Program-made: the position numbers and the translations under genes
Part shown: positions 32,788-44,511 of the stretch, in pieces
Layout of the letters: every line of letters starts with the position of its first letter
Numbering within the stretch: the stretch's first letter is position 1
DNA from: Phialocephala subalpina
Lineage: Eukaryota > Ascomycota > Leotiomycetes > Helotiales > Mollisiaceae
Assembly (NCBI GenBank): GCA_900073065.1
Contig: FJOG01000032.1
Coordinates: forward strand, 535,535-599,534
DNA: 64,000 nt
Direction: 5' to 3'
Notes under the pieces: model-generated
The model's input: the letters and a program-made list of their open reading frames with translations, nothing else
Told to the model about the DNA's origin: nothing
Databases searched by the model: none

Positions 32788-34533
32788 ATTAATCGTTCAA
32801 AGTGGGAAATTGAGCAAATCTTTGGTTGAAGAGAGAAAGGTTGAATACTTATAGCATGCAGCGATCAAATCCTGTACGGATTTATGCCGGTACTTTACCC
32901 GCTGGTTGCAGTAGGTGGGATGGAGAGTCAGAGGCTCGCAGATTCTTGGATAAACTCGCCCGTGGGGAAAGTGTCGCTGGAAGATTGACCCGAAGGCACT
33001 CGGCGCGGGGAAATTTTCCCCTTGGAGAATCTTGGAGGAAGCTTGGGTGCCACGTGTCGAAGTTTGAAGGCACGACTTACCCTTTGGAGTCCCAGAAGGG
33101 AAATTGTGAAGATACAAAGTTTTATGGTTGTACCAAAAAGATGGGACGTTGAGAGGCTCACGAGAAGCTCATCAGGTCAGGAGGTTAACCTTACTGCCTC
33201 AGGTTCAAGCGCACGTGCTAGGCCTACTTTTCGCCTTTTGACATTTCGAACATTTTGAATCTCAAATGTTCTCTGCCACCAGCTGCCGTCCGTCAATTCC
33301 CGACGTTTCAAATGCCGCGACACGACGCCTAGTCGTATTCTTAGCCATGCAGGACTTCCTCCCGTGGCCTTGGAAGAGATGGAACCGGGCTGGCCATCTT
33401 CCTTCAATTTGAGCGTTTACATAGACGACTCGAAGGATTGATTCAAACAATTAGACGACACCTATGTTCCACAATCTACAAAGCCCCGTCTTGCAACAAT
33501 CTAAGAAGACGCGTCACGAGCAGGAATCTCACCCGTGGGTGTCGAGTCGGAAATCCCAACTTGTACGGAGGTAGCCGAGCCGTGTCCATCAATCGAATCG
33601 GAAACCCTCCTGGAGTCGAACACCAGCGAGTCTACAATAGCACTTTCTGAGAAGTTCATGAGAAACAGGCCAAATAAAGTTTGACAAGCAACACCTCGAT
33701 GTTCCAGGATGATTTCATCGTCAGTCTCCAACATCACGTCTGTTGGCGGTGGAACATGTTGCTCTCACATGGCTGAAGTCTTCCGTCCAGCCCATGCTTT
33801 CCAGATCCTTGGGTCCAGACTTTGTGCATCCGTGCATCACGATCGATCCGGTCTTACCGAGTAATCGAGAATCTGTGCATCGATCCCATGGAGGTCCGCT
33901 CAGGGGCTTCCTTTATCATTCGGATTCAGCACTACTCGAATAAACCGCTTTCGTTCCTGCAGACGCCCTCATCCATCCTCTCTTTTGATCCCAGGTCATA
34001 TATCGAAGAGTGGACCAGTAGCAGTCTACAGGACCATACTTGAATATATACTCTGGTAAAGTTTCTTATCAACCTGTATAATCGTCCCAAGTAACGTTCA
34101 AGAATCCCCGTCTCCTCACGTTATTTTGCGGCGTGGCGTTCATCCCAAATCCATGTGACAGGGACGGTGGCGTCTGGCTCGAATTACAACTACGCCTATT
34201 CTGATATCGCAGGGCTCAATAGCGCTGAGCTAATCGTTTACTAATGATTCAGATGTCCACTCAGCCGCTTATCACAACGCCTCATGCACCAGATGTGAGA
34301 GTAGTGACTACCGAGTGAGGAAACCCTTCATTGTGGCTGCCGAACTGCAATGCCAACGTTCGAATCTACGAATGGCAGCGGCCGACTCTGCAAGGGCCAT
34401 CTCGGCCCAAGTCCACACGGCGGGAACTTTCTGATCACCTAAATATCCATGCGGTCTCTTTGCTTTTCTGTAGTTCGTACCTCCCTTTCGTCACCCTGTG
34501 CTGCCAAGCGGACTTCGAGTTGGCTGTGCCAAC
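32788..34533. other. Intergenic region, possible gene relics
   Basis: About 1.7 kb. The first 200 bases are the promoter of the reductase. Around 33500-33800 both strands carry open frames of 60-78 codons with ordinary composition but no family pattern. They may be relics of a lost gene. No intact gene is supported. Confidence 0.35.
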
Positions 34534-35943
34534 ATGGCGAATTCTGAGTACAATGGAGATCAGCTCGTTGCTGTTGCCGCACTGTTCTTGAGTCTTACAT
34601 ACATTTCAGTCCTTCTTCGATGTTATGTCAGAGCTAGAATCACGAAATGTTTCCAATTGGATGACTGGTTGATGGTCATTTCGCAAGTGGGTGAGGTCTA
34701 TTGTACAAAAATATAGAGACTGACAACTACAGGTTATTTTCACCTTATCCTGCTCATTCATTCTTCGCGGAGTTCATTATGGCATGGGAAGGCACAACTC
34801 CACACTTTCCCAGGAGAACCAGATCCAGTCGTTGAAGGTATGGCGCGATATTGCATCCAATTTGGCACTTGATGTGCTGTCTTGGCATCAAGTACTGACC
34901 ACCAACTAAGTATCAAGCCTTCGCAACCCTCTCCTACGTCGCCAACATGATGTTCATCAAACTCAGCATCGCCATCTTCCTCCTCCGAATCGCCGTCGAA
35001 CGTCCCTACATCTGGATCCTCCGCATCAGCATGATCGTGGTAGCAGTATGGTCCGTCGCCATCTTCATCTACGACCTTTTCCAATGCATACCAGTTGCAG
35101 CTCAATGGGACACTACAATCAAGAACGCGAAATGTGACTCGGGCGGAAGTTTCGCTGCGGCGGCGTATTCGATCAGTGTGATGACTATTGTAACGGATTG
35201 GTTGTATGCGTTGTTACCGATTCCGATGATTTGGAGTGTGCAAATGAGCGTACAGGCTAAAGCGACTGTGGTCTTCGTCTTGAGTCTTGGTGTCTTGTAC
35301 GTCTCTCTCTCAATCAAGTTCCAGTCTCCGACAGCTGACAGCCAATAATCTAGTGCCAGTATAGCTACTCTCATACGATTGAAATACATCGTTGAGCTCA
35401 CCGTCATCTCGGACGTCCTCTGTAAGTCCTCTTCCTTCTGCCTCACGCCACGCGTCCCGGTTCTTCTCGCATTGCATATCATGTCTCTGTGCTAACAAGC
35501 TCAAAGTCACAGGCACAACAGCCATGGTCTGGACGCTCGTCGAACCCGGCGTAGCCATAACCGCCGCCTCACTCATCACCATCCGACCCCTCCTCCGCTC
35601 CTTCAACCTTGCAGGCTTCGAAAGCGATCCCTCTCATAATTGCTATACCGACTCCCGTCACACACATATCTCACTACGCAACGATATCCCTGATGAAAAC
35701 TGGAATACAAGCACGGTTTCTAGTGGAGGGATAGAGTTGAATAAAGTCAGTACCAAAAGTCCGGTAGAAAGGCTAAAGGGGAGCATCAACCAGGTTCGGC
35801 ACGTAGGGAGCATGGAAATAAGGGATGCAGATGCGGGGAGTGAGGAGTATATACTGGAGGGTAATGATGAGGGGATTAGGAGGACGGTTCATGTTAGGGT
35901 TGAGCATGATAGAGCGAGTAAGATGGGCACGCCGAATGGCTAG
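34534..35943 (+). CDS. PTH11-like integral membrane protein (fungal rhodopsin domain)
   Basis: Five exons, 34534-34686, 34733-34837, 34911-35296, 35354-35421 and 35507-35943, give 382 residues. All introns are GT-AG and frame-consistent. The first 260 residues form seven membrane segments with the hallmark pattern of the fungal rhodopsin-type domain (PF20684): LRCYVRARITKCFQLDDWLM after TM1, a GMGRH-like loop, KLSIAIFLLRI in TM3, a second-loop Cys pair (FQCIPV and AKCDSG), and SDVLFTGTTAMVWTLVEPGVAI near TM6/7. No extracellular CFEM domain precedes it. The tail of about 120 residues is hydrophilic and acidic, suited to signalling contacts. Relatives (PTH11-like) are surface sensors in plant-associated fungi. 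Ligand unknown. It ends 128 bases from the convergent 2EXR gene. Confidence 0.88.
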
Positions 35944-36071
35944 AGTGAGTTTATCGAAATAAAATCAAGCGCTCAAAATCACCTTTCCACATCTGACATT
36001 TTTGTCTCACAGGACTCCTTCCATCGTAGTCTAGAAACCACTTTCCTCGAAGCCTATCTTTTCTCGATATC

Positions 36072-36986
36072 TCAAGCCATCCAAATTTCCGACTCCATCC
36101 CAACAAACAACCACTCATCCACATCCTCTGCAAATGGCCCCATCACCACCCCAAGCTCAGGCAACACCTTGAGCCCCGCCATCTCAACTTCCTCCAAATA
36201 ATCCCCAAGGTGTTCGTCTACCGCATCACGCATATTCTCAACCAGCTTACGCCCTTCCTCACCTTGCTTATCCGCATCCTGGATCACGATCCAAACGTTT
36301 AATTGCGACGCCCCACACGAAGCTAAGGCATGAACAATCTCCACCAACGCCTCCGCCTCCTTTCTCATCCATGGCCGAGGCGCATCCATCAACGTGGGAG
36401 AGAAAAGCACAGCCACAAGATCGACATCTTCATCTACAACTCTATGAAGATTCAAATGATGAACCACCGGCAGCGGCATACCATTACTCCCAGGTAGAAC
36501 ATGACTCTTGACGAACTGCAAATCAGTCTTGGGAATGAGATACATATTATAAAACCCCTTCCGATATCTGGTCTTAGCTACTTCGCGAGATTCGTAGCAA
36601 GTGGTCAAAAGAGGGACGGGGCTCTTCTGAGGATGGAAGGAGAGTGCTGACCAAGGTGTACGGGAGGAAGCTTCGAGGGAGATGGTTCGGGATGGTTGAC
36701 AGGTCAGTGCGTGGTTCCAAATTTGAAGGCGGAGTTCTGTGGGGAGTTTGGAGAATTTGGGGAAGGAGGGTGTGGATTGCGATGAACAGAGAGCCGATGG
36801 TTTGGGTGTTGATTTGATGACGGCTGCGGACTTTTGTGCTAGTGTTGATGACAGAGTGAAGACGAGGTTGTTGTCTTCTTCGTGTATTGATGGGCTTCCT
36901 GGGTCGGAAGGTGAGTGGGAGGGTGGTGGCTCCCATCGTGAATGTCGGCCTGAGCCGAAGAATGTGGTGTGTTGGATGGTTGTCAT
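36072..36986 (-). CDS. 2EXR-domain protein, intact
   Basis: Intronless, 304 residues, ATG at 36986. Residues 1-75 are Ser/Pro-rich. Then comes the fungal 2EXR domain (PF20150): FPKFSKLPTELRLQIWNHAL, followed by VPLLTTCYESREVAKTRYRKG and a FYNMYLIPKTDLQF strand, then a region with the DVDLVAVLFSP pattern. The C-terminal half is amphipathic and acidic. 2EXR proteins are abundant and uncharacterised in Pezizomycotina. The N-terminal KLPTELRLQIW helix resembles an F-box, and an adaptor role has been proposed by analogy only. This is the only complete member of at least four 2EXR loci between 36 and 46 kb. Confidence 0.85.
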   Translation of the reverse strand: MTTIQHTTFFGSGRHSRWEPPPSHSPSDPGSPSIHEEDNNLVFTLSSTLAQKSAAVIKSTPKPSALCSSQSTPSFPKFSKLPTELRLQIWNHALTCQPSRTISLEASSRTPWSALSFHPQKSPVPLLTTCYESREVAKTRYRKGFYNMYLIPKTDLQFVKSHVLPGSNGMPLPVVHHLNLHRVVDEDVDLVAVLFSPTLMDAPRPWMRKEAEALVEIVHALASCGASQLNVWIVIQDADKQGEEGRKLVENMRDAVDEHLGDYLEEVEMAGLKVLPELGVVMGPFAEDVDEWLFVGMESEIWMA

Positions 36987-37384
36987 TTCTGCTGGGTCTA
37001 AACGGATAGATGATCCGTCCAGTGGTTATCGAGGATGCTGGCTGAGACGCAAGACCCGTATCATCAACTACGAGGAAGATCTTTAAAGGGGTTGCTCGAA
37101 GCGATCCTTGATAGGCGAGGTCTTTCCAGATGCAACTGGAGTTTAACCTCGAACGTCCCCGCCCTTCTCCGAAGTTTCTTGCAGACACCCGTTTTCTATC
37201 GCAAAGAGATATTGGCTCATTCGCCTGCAGCTCCATTTGACAAGGATATCTTATATAGTTTCGCAGCCAAATCCTTTCTACGATCTTTCTTCATCTGACA
37301 CCATCAGCCATGGCACCTCCAGACATCAAGAAGAATCCCTCAGTCTCGGGTGCTTCATCCTCGAAATAAACGACAGCCCGCGAC
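36987..37384. promoter_or_regulatory. Shared 5' region of two divergent 2EXR loci
   Basis: About 400 bases between the start of the intact minus-strand 2EXR gene and the start of the broken plus-strand one. A TATATAG string at 37253-37259 lies about 130 bases ahead of the plus-strand ATG and could be its TATA element. Nothing else stands out. Confidence 0.35.
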
Positions 37385-37926
37385 ATGAAAGATCAGACAC
37401 AGGGCGGGAATGAAGACTTTGGTTCTGAAGGTTCGGGAACTGCACCATTGAAGGGCTTTTCCTCATTCGCAAAACTCCCCAATGAGCTCCAGCTCGAGAT
37501 CTGGCGATATGTTCTCCAACACACTCAGATTATCGAGGTGCGCCGCCAAGACCATCCCCGGAAGTACAATGCAAGGAAAGAGCCCACTGTCCTTCTTTCC
37601 ACCTGCAAAGACTCTCGTGAAGTTGCCCTCGCCTTGGAAAATGCCAACGTACGCCTAGGAAATCTTTGTGAGCGCGCAGTACCTTTCAAGCCGCATCGAG
37701 ACATCCTACTCCTGACGACTCACGAGTGGCGAGGAGTGGATCTTGATGAGAACTGGGAACTAATCAACCAACGTAGCCAGGAAAATCCATTCAGCATTAA
37801 GGAAGATAACATCTGAACCTTGGCGGTATACTTCTCTCCAGTAAACACGAGCGAGAGGGTTGTTGCTGCGGAATTGGGTGATTTGCAAAAGAATATCGGC
37901 CTGATGGTATATAGTCACGGGTTTTA
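37385..37926 (+). pseudogene. 2EXR-domain gene, truncated beside a Tc1/mariner element
   Basis: From ATG 37385 an open frame of 143 codons carries FSSFAKLPNELQLEIWRYVL and VLLSTCKDSREVALALEN, the 2EXR domain, then HRDILLLTTHEW. It stops with TGA at 37816, and the same frame continues with TLAVYFSPVNTSERVV and IGLMVYSHG, which is normal 2EXR sequence (compare VAVLFSP in the intact copy). The TGA sits where a Trp would fit, so a TGG-to-TGA change is likely. The frame then runs into the left side of the decayed transposon near 37910. Either lesion would inactivate the gene. Confidence 0.72.
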
Positions 37927-38002
37927 AGTTTGTGCGTTTTTTGGTTAAAATCGCGAAAATTCGCGCTTTCCTCTATTACTCTTTCCTCTTTAAACTACCA
38001 TT

Positions 38003-39100
38003 ATGCCACCACAACGCACTCCTTTGCGCCAAACCAATAGCAATTAGCGCCCTCGAGGTTACGAACTAACTCCTTATAAAAGGGGAAAAATCGAGGGCGC
38101 CGCTTTAGCCGGCATATTTTAAGCTAAAATCGCCGACGTGATAAAGCGCGGCGAGAGTATTATACGCGGTATATTTGCACTCGAAATATTAAGAACTAAC
38201 GGCGCTTTTTTACCTCGAAAAAGCCATCCTCCGATTTACAATAAACGAGACTAGCGAACGATACTGCGAGACCTCCGAAAATACCCTAAAAAAACCTTTT
38301 AGTACTACCGAGAAAATATAAGCCTTATAATAAGTAATACTTACATTAAGAACTTAGTATATTACTATGGGCTTAAGTATTAGCATACTAAAAAGAAACT
38401 TAAATTAATAGTAATTATAGTTGCTAATAAACTTCTTTAGTACCGAGTTAAAGAGCATTAAACCGTTAATAAATAGCGTTAATATATATAGAGTAATAAG
38501 TATTCTATAAAGCGGGGTAAAAATATAAAGCAAGAATAGGTATAAGGGATTCCAACCGATAAATAAAAGCCACAGATAGTCACAATATACAAGAATAAAA
38601 AGCAAATAAAAGTAATAGTTTAGGCAACCTTTTGGGGTAATAGAAAAAGGTATCCTTTATTTATTTTAGAGCGTGACTTCGAGTCTAAAAAGCATAAGTA
38701 TATTACCGACTTATATATCCAAGTATTAAAATATTAACTCCTCGAATATTATTACGATGAGCTTATTTTTATACAAGATAACGCCCCTATTTATACTATT
38801 AAAAAAGTTAAAGAATAATTCGAGGAAAACGGTATAAATACGATTAATTGGCCTCTTTACTCTCCGGATTTTAACCCCATTAAACACGCTTAGTAAGAAC
38901 TTAAAAAACGAGTCTAAAAGATATTCCCTGAAGTTATAAATGCTAAAGGGGAATCAAAAGAAGATAAGAAGGCTTTAAAAGAAGCTTTAAAGGCTACTTG
39001 GCTTGCTATTCTTGACTCTTTTTTTAAGTCTTTAGTAGAGAATATACTTAATAGGATTAAAGCTTGCATTAAGGTAAAGGGCTAATATACGAAGTACTAG
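38003..39100 (+). mobile_element. Decayed Tc1/mariner-type transposon
   Basis: Translation from ATG 38003 starts MPPQRTPLRQTNSN and gives the helix-turn-helix part (YELTPYKRGKIEGAALAGI, then DVIKRGESIIRGIFALEILR). Further down is the catalytic region: LIFIQDNAPIYT (second Asp), WPLYSPDFNPIKHA and the C-terminal ATWLAILDSFFKSLVENIL. More than ten stops break the frame, several at expected Trp (TGG to TAG) or Gln codons. The third acidic residue of the DD34E triad, normally Glu in NPIEH, reads Lys (NPIKH), a G-to-A change. All this is RIP-like and the element is dead. The middle, about 38330-38700, is too AT-rich to read. TIRs were not resolved. A possible right end lies near 39185 (TAACTATTA after GGGGG). 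Confidence 0.85.
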
Positions 39101-39879
39101 GGTGGCTAGGGTAGATTTTGTCTTAAGGGGAAAATATAATTGTTATTTCTTAGCAATTTACTTCAAAAATCAGGGGGATAACTATTAGAATAATTGTTTT
39201 GTGTAATAATAAGTCGAATAGATTTCTTTGATATTTTCTGGTTAAAGCTTTAACCGCATAGACTTATTGTCTAGTACTGTATAGCGCATTGACCCTCAAG
39301 AGACTTTGGATTATCGTCCAACCAAGGCCAGTTTGGGGCAAAGCTGGAGCAGCCTTCATTGAAAGAATTCGAACCTAGGAGGAGGGCTAGCTGAAGCTAT
39401 GGAGAAGCCCGGCAAATAAGGACGTGGAAAGTAAGGGTCTTGATTTTGAGGTACCTGCAATCGAGATTAATGTGATTTCAAGAGGCGAGGCTGTGAAGGA
39501 CTTTCTCCTTGAGAAGATGGAGATACTTTCTTTATACTGATGCGGTAATTCTTTCGAAGTCATAGGAGCCCCGCGTAAGATAATGCACCTCAGTCTCTTG
39601 GGTTTCATCTTGAGCCTCTTTGGAATTTGGTTGATCATGAACAACAAATATTTACTCGCCTCGGAGACTACTGATGCTCTTCTTGTCTTGATTTACTTTT
39701 TTACTCAAATGGGCAAAATTTAAATTAATGTCCGCGTTAAAGATGATGCCTACATAGGCATTCAAAGTCTTTCAATGAGACCGGTTTCATAAAAGCACGA
39801 GGAGAGGATAAGGACTGATTTCGGCAAAATAGAACGCTTTATTCTTCAAGAATATGTGTTATCACCTGTTTTAACACTT
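39101..39879. other. Right flank of the Tc1/mariner relic
   Basis: The first 90 bases are probably the transposon's 3' end. From 39410 to 39540 one frame stays open (AIEINVISRGEAVKDF) and could be the far part of a disrupted gene, but no similarity is certain. The rest is ordinary intergenic sequence. Confidence 0.35.
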
Positions 39880-40420
39880 TTGGTATATCAAGAAGACACC
39901 CCTCCCTCCCGGGAATTTTTCGTCTCCAGAGCTTACTTTGAACTTCGGCGCGTCTGCTTGGCACAGCTCGACATAGCAACTCCCAAGAACGGCGAATGGT
40001 CCAAGCCTCTCTCAACGGCGTCAACTCCGAGCTCAACGAGAACGTTCAAACCGTTCCCAAATCTCCCGATTGAACTGAGACTTGAAATTTGGCGACAAGC
40101 TCTCACCCTGGATCGTCGAATTGCAAGCGTCACGTATCCCATTAGATGTCGGTTATGAGGATGTGTCTAAGCCCTTCTATGGCTATATCTTCAACGCCAC
40201 TCGAGAACGCCTTCCTCTAGTCGCTGTTTGTCACGAATCTCGGTCGCTTGTCAAGGACACGACCATCTGGGTCTAGGAAACGTTTCTTGATAACCTGTAC
40301 ATGTCAACCCGGAAAAGGATTTGGTACTATTCAAGTTGGGCTGGCTTCGACCTTTTGAACTCGATAAACTCAGTTACGGGAACAGAGAGTTCCACACCGG
40401 AATGTCAATATGAACGTTTT
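39880..40420 (+). pseudogene. 2EXR-domain gene, frameshifted
   Basis: One frame gives FKPFPNLPIELRLEIWRQAL (near 40047-40106), the 2EXR signature. After a frame change near 40120-40150 a second frame reads PFYGYIFNATRERLPLVAVC then HESRSLVKDTT, the domain's C-HESR element. A third frame, after 40275, continues VHVNPEKDLVLFKLGWLRPF and YGNREFHTG, also typical. At least two frameshifts and one stop (TAG at 40274) separate them. The upstream 160 bases are open but unrecognisable. Confidence 0.72.
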
Positions 40421-41521
40421 CCATTTCCACCTTTGGACCTGAGCAGTCGCTGCTCTAACCTGAGCTAAGCCCTGTGTCCTGAGCATGCTAATGAGTCGGC
40501 TGTACCATGCTCAAAGGGATCCCTTTCTAACCCCCTCGCGAATTGGTTATAATTTCCCTGCCGTCTCTATATAAAATTTTGCCAATGCCTGCTACTTTGA
40601 ACATAGCCACTTCTTTCACCCTATTGACGTTAGGTAGGGAATCTATTCTAGCTCCCTTGTTAACCTTTATAAGGATTCCTCGCAGAGCCGATTTTTGGGG
40701 CCCTATCAAATCCGAACCGCACGAAACGACTTACTTAACTTCATAAATTTCAACTTCGTTATTAATTTATTAAGCAAATTATTTTAATTTTCTTATTCTT
40801 ATAAAAACTTGAAATTATACTCAAATACGTATAATACTTCTCTTATAACGACCACCGACAAATGGCTTCTATATAATTCAAAGGTCCGAAAGAACGATAA
40901 TACAAATCTTAAGAGGTATTAACGTCTAGCGCTCCTATAAATATGTTACTATTTATATACGAGTTGGGGTACCATGAATGCCTCAGGCTGCCAGGTATAA
41001 GTTTAACAGACGTTCAGGTTGGGACAGGGTTATATGATATTAATAGTATTTCGTGGGGTCGCCATCAGGTCCCGGGGTTTTGTTGCCCCGCCTCGCTTCA
41101 CTAGCCGCCATTCGCGCAATAGAGGTTCAGCTTTCTTACTTCAACTTGTTCAGCCCTCACTGCTGCATACAGTACTACCTATGTACACAGTGAATATATA
41201 AACCTCCTGTTCTTCCATCCATTTTTGGACCTTGGTCAATGCAATACTGTGATGACTCCCACGATTGCAACTGAATCCTCCACCTACCAGCTTAACAGAT
41301 TGACCGCACAGAGATAAGTTGGGATCCAATTCGATCTACCTGGTTGGTTCTTTTGCACCTCGTCAAAGCGATAAGTACGAAGAGGCTGACACTGCGGGAC
41401 GTTTCATACTCAGCGGTACACAGCATCGAGCTATTAATAATACTTTAAAAGCCCGATCGTTCCGTGTCCGAGGAGAGCTTGTCTTAGCCCGCTCAGGAAC
41501 ACGTTTTGTCGCTCCGATATA
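40421..41521. other. Repeat-rich region ahead of the first HET gene
   Basis: Contains a CTGAGC-type cluster (40438-40515), a minus-strand open piece (40709-40540, KVAGIGKILYRDGRE) resembling a transposon-derived coding fragment, an AT-rich stretch (40740-40960) and a TGCCTCAGGC motif at about 40980 like those near 640 and 1200. The last 150 bases are the probable promoter of the HET gene. Confidence 0.4.
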
Positions 41522-43699
41522 ATGGACCGATACCAATATAAACCGCTGTCTTCAAGCGGCAAACAGATCCGACTCGTGGTGGTACACCCCCGCGTGCCAT
41601 CCCGCCCCGAGGAGATCCGGGTGACCATCTTCGAAACTCCCCTGGAAGCTGAACACCGTGTCTGGCCAACCTTTATGGCTTTATCGTACGTGTGGGGAGA
41701 TACGAACGATAGACGAGATCTGACAGTTGTCGACTTAAAGGACGAGCCGGGCTCCGACCACCTTGCCTCCCCCAAGTGTCTCTCAGTAACTGCCAATCTA
41801 GTGGAAGCACTGACACACCGTCCATGGCCTGATAAACACTGCATCCTCTGGATCGATGCCATCTGTATAAACCAGGAGGATTTGGATGAACGATCAGAGC
41901 AGGTGAAGTTAATGGCAGAGATATATTCGTCGGCGTCGCAAGTGCACGCGTGGCTCGGCCCGCCTACGCATGATAGCAACTTGGCTATGAACTTGCTGCA
42001 CCGTATCAGCGACTCGATCGATGTAGACTGGACGTCGTTCGAAATCCGCACCAAGGATTCACAATGGAGCAGGGAGAGCACCTCGGCTCACATGTACTTC
42101 CAGCTTCTTCTGGATCTGCACTTCAACCTGCCCTGGGACGGCCCAGAATCCCAAGCACTCGAGAGCCTGCTCAACCGGCCATGGTTCGAGAGGCTATGGA
42201 TCCGGCAGGAAGTCACTCTCGGGGCAGATCGCGCCGTCTTGATATGCGGGTCCGCGTCTCTCCACTGGTCAGCGTTCCGAAAGGCAGCCGTTTTTCTGAA
42301 TAAGAAGAGCATGGACCCCAACCACCCACGATTTGAGCGCTGGAGGGCGAGGATTGCGCTCGTGGCCGATAGCTGCATACATAGCAAGACATGGCTTGGG
42401 CAGCTGCTCCGCCAGATGCAGCGGACGGCGTGCACGGATCCCCGCGATAGAGTCTACGGGATCCTGGGCATTTTACCGCCCGAGTGGAAAGGCTTGGCGG
42501 CCAAGATACGGCCCGACTACCGGAAGCCCGTCGTATGGGTCTACCAGGAGCTCCTCCTTGCCGAGATGACGGTGACGGGCCGGGCTGACTTATTGTCGGA
42601 GTGTCTCATGCCCAAAGCCTCCACCACCCCGCCCTGGAGTCCCTCTTGGGTGCCGAATTGGACTGTGAGGCGGGAGTGGGACCTGACCATGACGCAGCAG
42701 TGCGCCGATGGCCAGTCGGCCGTGGCGGCGTTCTGCCCTCCCACGGATCAAGGAACGTTGCGGATCAAGGGCGTCCTCGTCGCCACGATAGTCGACACGC
42801 TGGAATTCCCATCACTCATCGTCGACACGAAAGAGAACAGGAACGACAATGTCGCGGAGCAGCCTCTGCCTCTGCCCCCCGTAGTGGCTCTTATCAAGGA
42901 GGTCGCGGCGAAGCTCGATCTCTCCGATACAGCACATTACCGCCCATCACGGGGCAGTACCGTCCTGGAAGCGCTCTGCTATGCATTCTCGGGCGGTGGC
43001 CATCTCACGGATCACCTTTCGGACGAGGTGATCAACAACCACACGCCAAGCATGGCACAGTTCAAGCGCTTGGTCGAGTTCGCGCTCGAATATAATCACG
43101 ACGACGCGTCCGCTCTAGAACGCTACGCACACTTCAGAGCAGACGTCCTGATATGCACGGGACATATGGTCCCCGCCTGCAAGGAGCGCGCGCTGCTCAT
43201 CACAAGGGAAGGCTACGTCGGGGCCGGGCCCGCAGCTGCACAACCTGGAGACAAGATCGCCGTGATGCCAGGGTGTATGCGGCCCTTAGTCCTGCGGCCA
43301 CAAAAGAGGTTGGGGGATTTAACCACCACGAGCGACACTGAATATGATACCAACACATACACCGTCGTCGGGCCCTGCAATGCGCACGGCTTGAATTGGG
43401 GAGAAGCCTTGCTCGGCCCCCTACCGGATGACATGACTTTTATCTGGAGCCCTTCTAGATCATCCGGGGACGTGGGTCCCGAGTTCAGAAACAGTCACAC
43501 GGGAGAGGAGACTGTAGCAGACCCCCGGATTGACTGGGATTTGCTGAAAACCGACAGCAAGGAACGTTCGTTCGTGCAGAGAGAGGCGACGGTGGCGGAG
43601 TTTATTTTTGGGGCAGATGAGGTAACATACTATAGGAGGCCGGATGCGGAATACTTTGAAAGGAAGGGCGTTGCGTTGCGGAATCTCGATTTTGTGTAG
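41522..43699 (+). CDS. HET-domain protein (heterokaryon incompatibility type)
   Basis: Intronless, 725 residues, ATG at 41522. The HET domain (PF06985) spans about residues 50-215: FMALSYVWGDTNDRRDL, then ILWIDAICINQEDLDERSEQV, LMAEIYSSASQVHAWLG and LNRPWFERLWIRQEV. These are the three conserved HET blocks in the right order. The rest (DPRDRVYGILGILPP, then a C-terminal half with VMPGCMRPLVLR) follows the usual architecture of stand-alone HET proteins. The domain is a TIR-related trigger of programmed cell death after non-self recognition. The gene is GC-rich compared with its AT-rich, decayed flanks and has no stop or frameshift, so it has escaped RIP or arrived later. No partner NLR is visible. 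Confidence 0.93.
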   Translation: MDRYQYKPLSSSGKQIRLVVVHPRVPSRPEEIRVTIFETPLEAEHRVWPTFMALSYVWGDTNDRRDLTVVDLKDEPGSDHLASPKCLSVTANLVEALTHRPWPDKHCILWIDAICINQEDLDERSEQVKLMAEIYSSASQVHAWLGPPTHDSNLAMNLLHRISDSIDVDWTSFEIRTKDSQWSRESTSAHMYFQLLLDLHFNLPWDGPESQALESLLNRPWFERLWIRQEVTLGADRAVLICGSASLHWSAFRKAAVFLNKKSMDPNHPRFERWRARIALVADSCIHSKTWLGQLLRQMQRTACTDPRDRVYGILGILPPEWKGLAAKIRPDYRKPVVWVYQELLLAEMTVTGRADLLSECLMPKASTTPPWSPSWVPNWTVRREWDLTMTQQCADGQSAVAAFCPPTDQGTLRIKGVLVATIVDTLEFPSLIVDTKENRNDNVAEQPLPLPPVVALIKEVAAKLDLSDTAHYRPSRGSTVLEALCYAFSGGGHLTDHLSDEVINNHTPSMAQFKRLVEFALEYNHDDASALERYAHFRADVLICTGHMVPACKERALLITREGYVGAGPAAAQPGDKIAVMPGCMRPLVLRPQKRLGDLTTTSDTEYDTNTYTVVGPCNAHGLNWGEALLGPLPDDMTFIWSPSRSSGDVGPEFRNSHTGEETVADPRIDWDLLKTDSKERSFVQREATVAEFIFGADEVTYYRRPDAEYFERKGVALRNLDFV

Positions 43700-44511
43700 T
43701 GGCTGTGGGGTGTTGGTTGACCAAACCGAAGAGGAGGGGGAATAGGAGGAAGGAGGCAACCGCGGTGAGGATAGAGTCGTCTCGTCGATTTAGGTGATAA
43801 AAATTCGCCACGCTCTTTGATATATACATTGTGGCGAGAAGATAGCTCTGACCAGATTTGTTGAAACGCAGTGGTGGATTGCGGGGCGCCCTGGAAATAG
43901 CCATTACGCCTTTACGCTTCTCAATTACATTTATATGCCTAGGGTGAATGTTATTTGCTAGGCTAGCAACTGGAGTAATATTTCGTAGCCTTAACCACGC
44001 ATTATATCGCAGCCCACATTTAGCCCAGCCTTAAAAGAATTCTAATACTAAAACACGGGGTATTAAACCTGGCCCTTATTATACTCCCTCTCCGACTACT
44101 TCTCATAAGGTGATTTAGAAAGACGGTCTATTACTTAGCGATATTTAGGTATCAAAAATATCCTTTAAATTCCTTACTATAAACGAGTTTACTATATCCT
44201 TTATCTATTAAATAAGGGTATAAAGCTACTAATATAATCTCGTTTGCTTGTAAGTAAAATAGGACAATGCCAATATAGAATAAAGCTATTTAAGAGGCAA
44301 AATATAATGGCATTTATCAATTACAAGATATTTAAACGAGACGTTATAAGAGAGAGAAAGGATAGGAGAGAAGATAAAGAGGAAAGTTGCGAAAAGAGAG
44401 AGGAGATGGACATTTTTTAGAATAGGGGGACGAAAGTATCCTCCTGGATTATATTCTCTATATCTATTGATATAGTATAATGATACATATTTGGAATCTC
44501 TAGCTCGGAGG
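43700..44511. other. AT-rich relic downstream of the HET gene
   Basis: Sequence becomes AT-rich after about 43930, with dense stops in all frames and many TTA/ATA strings. It looks like RIP-decayed repeat DNA ending in the dispersed repeat at 44512. No gene. Confidence 0.5.
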
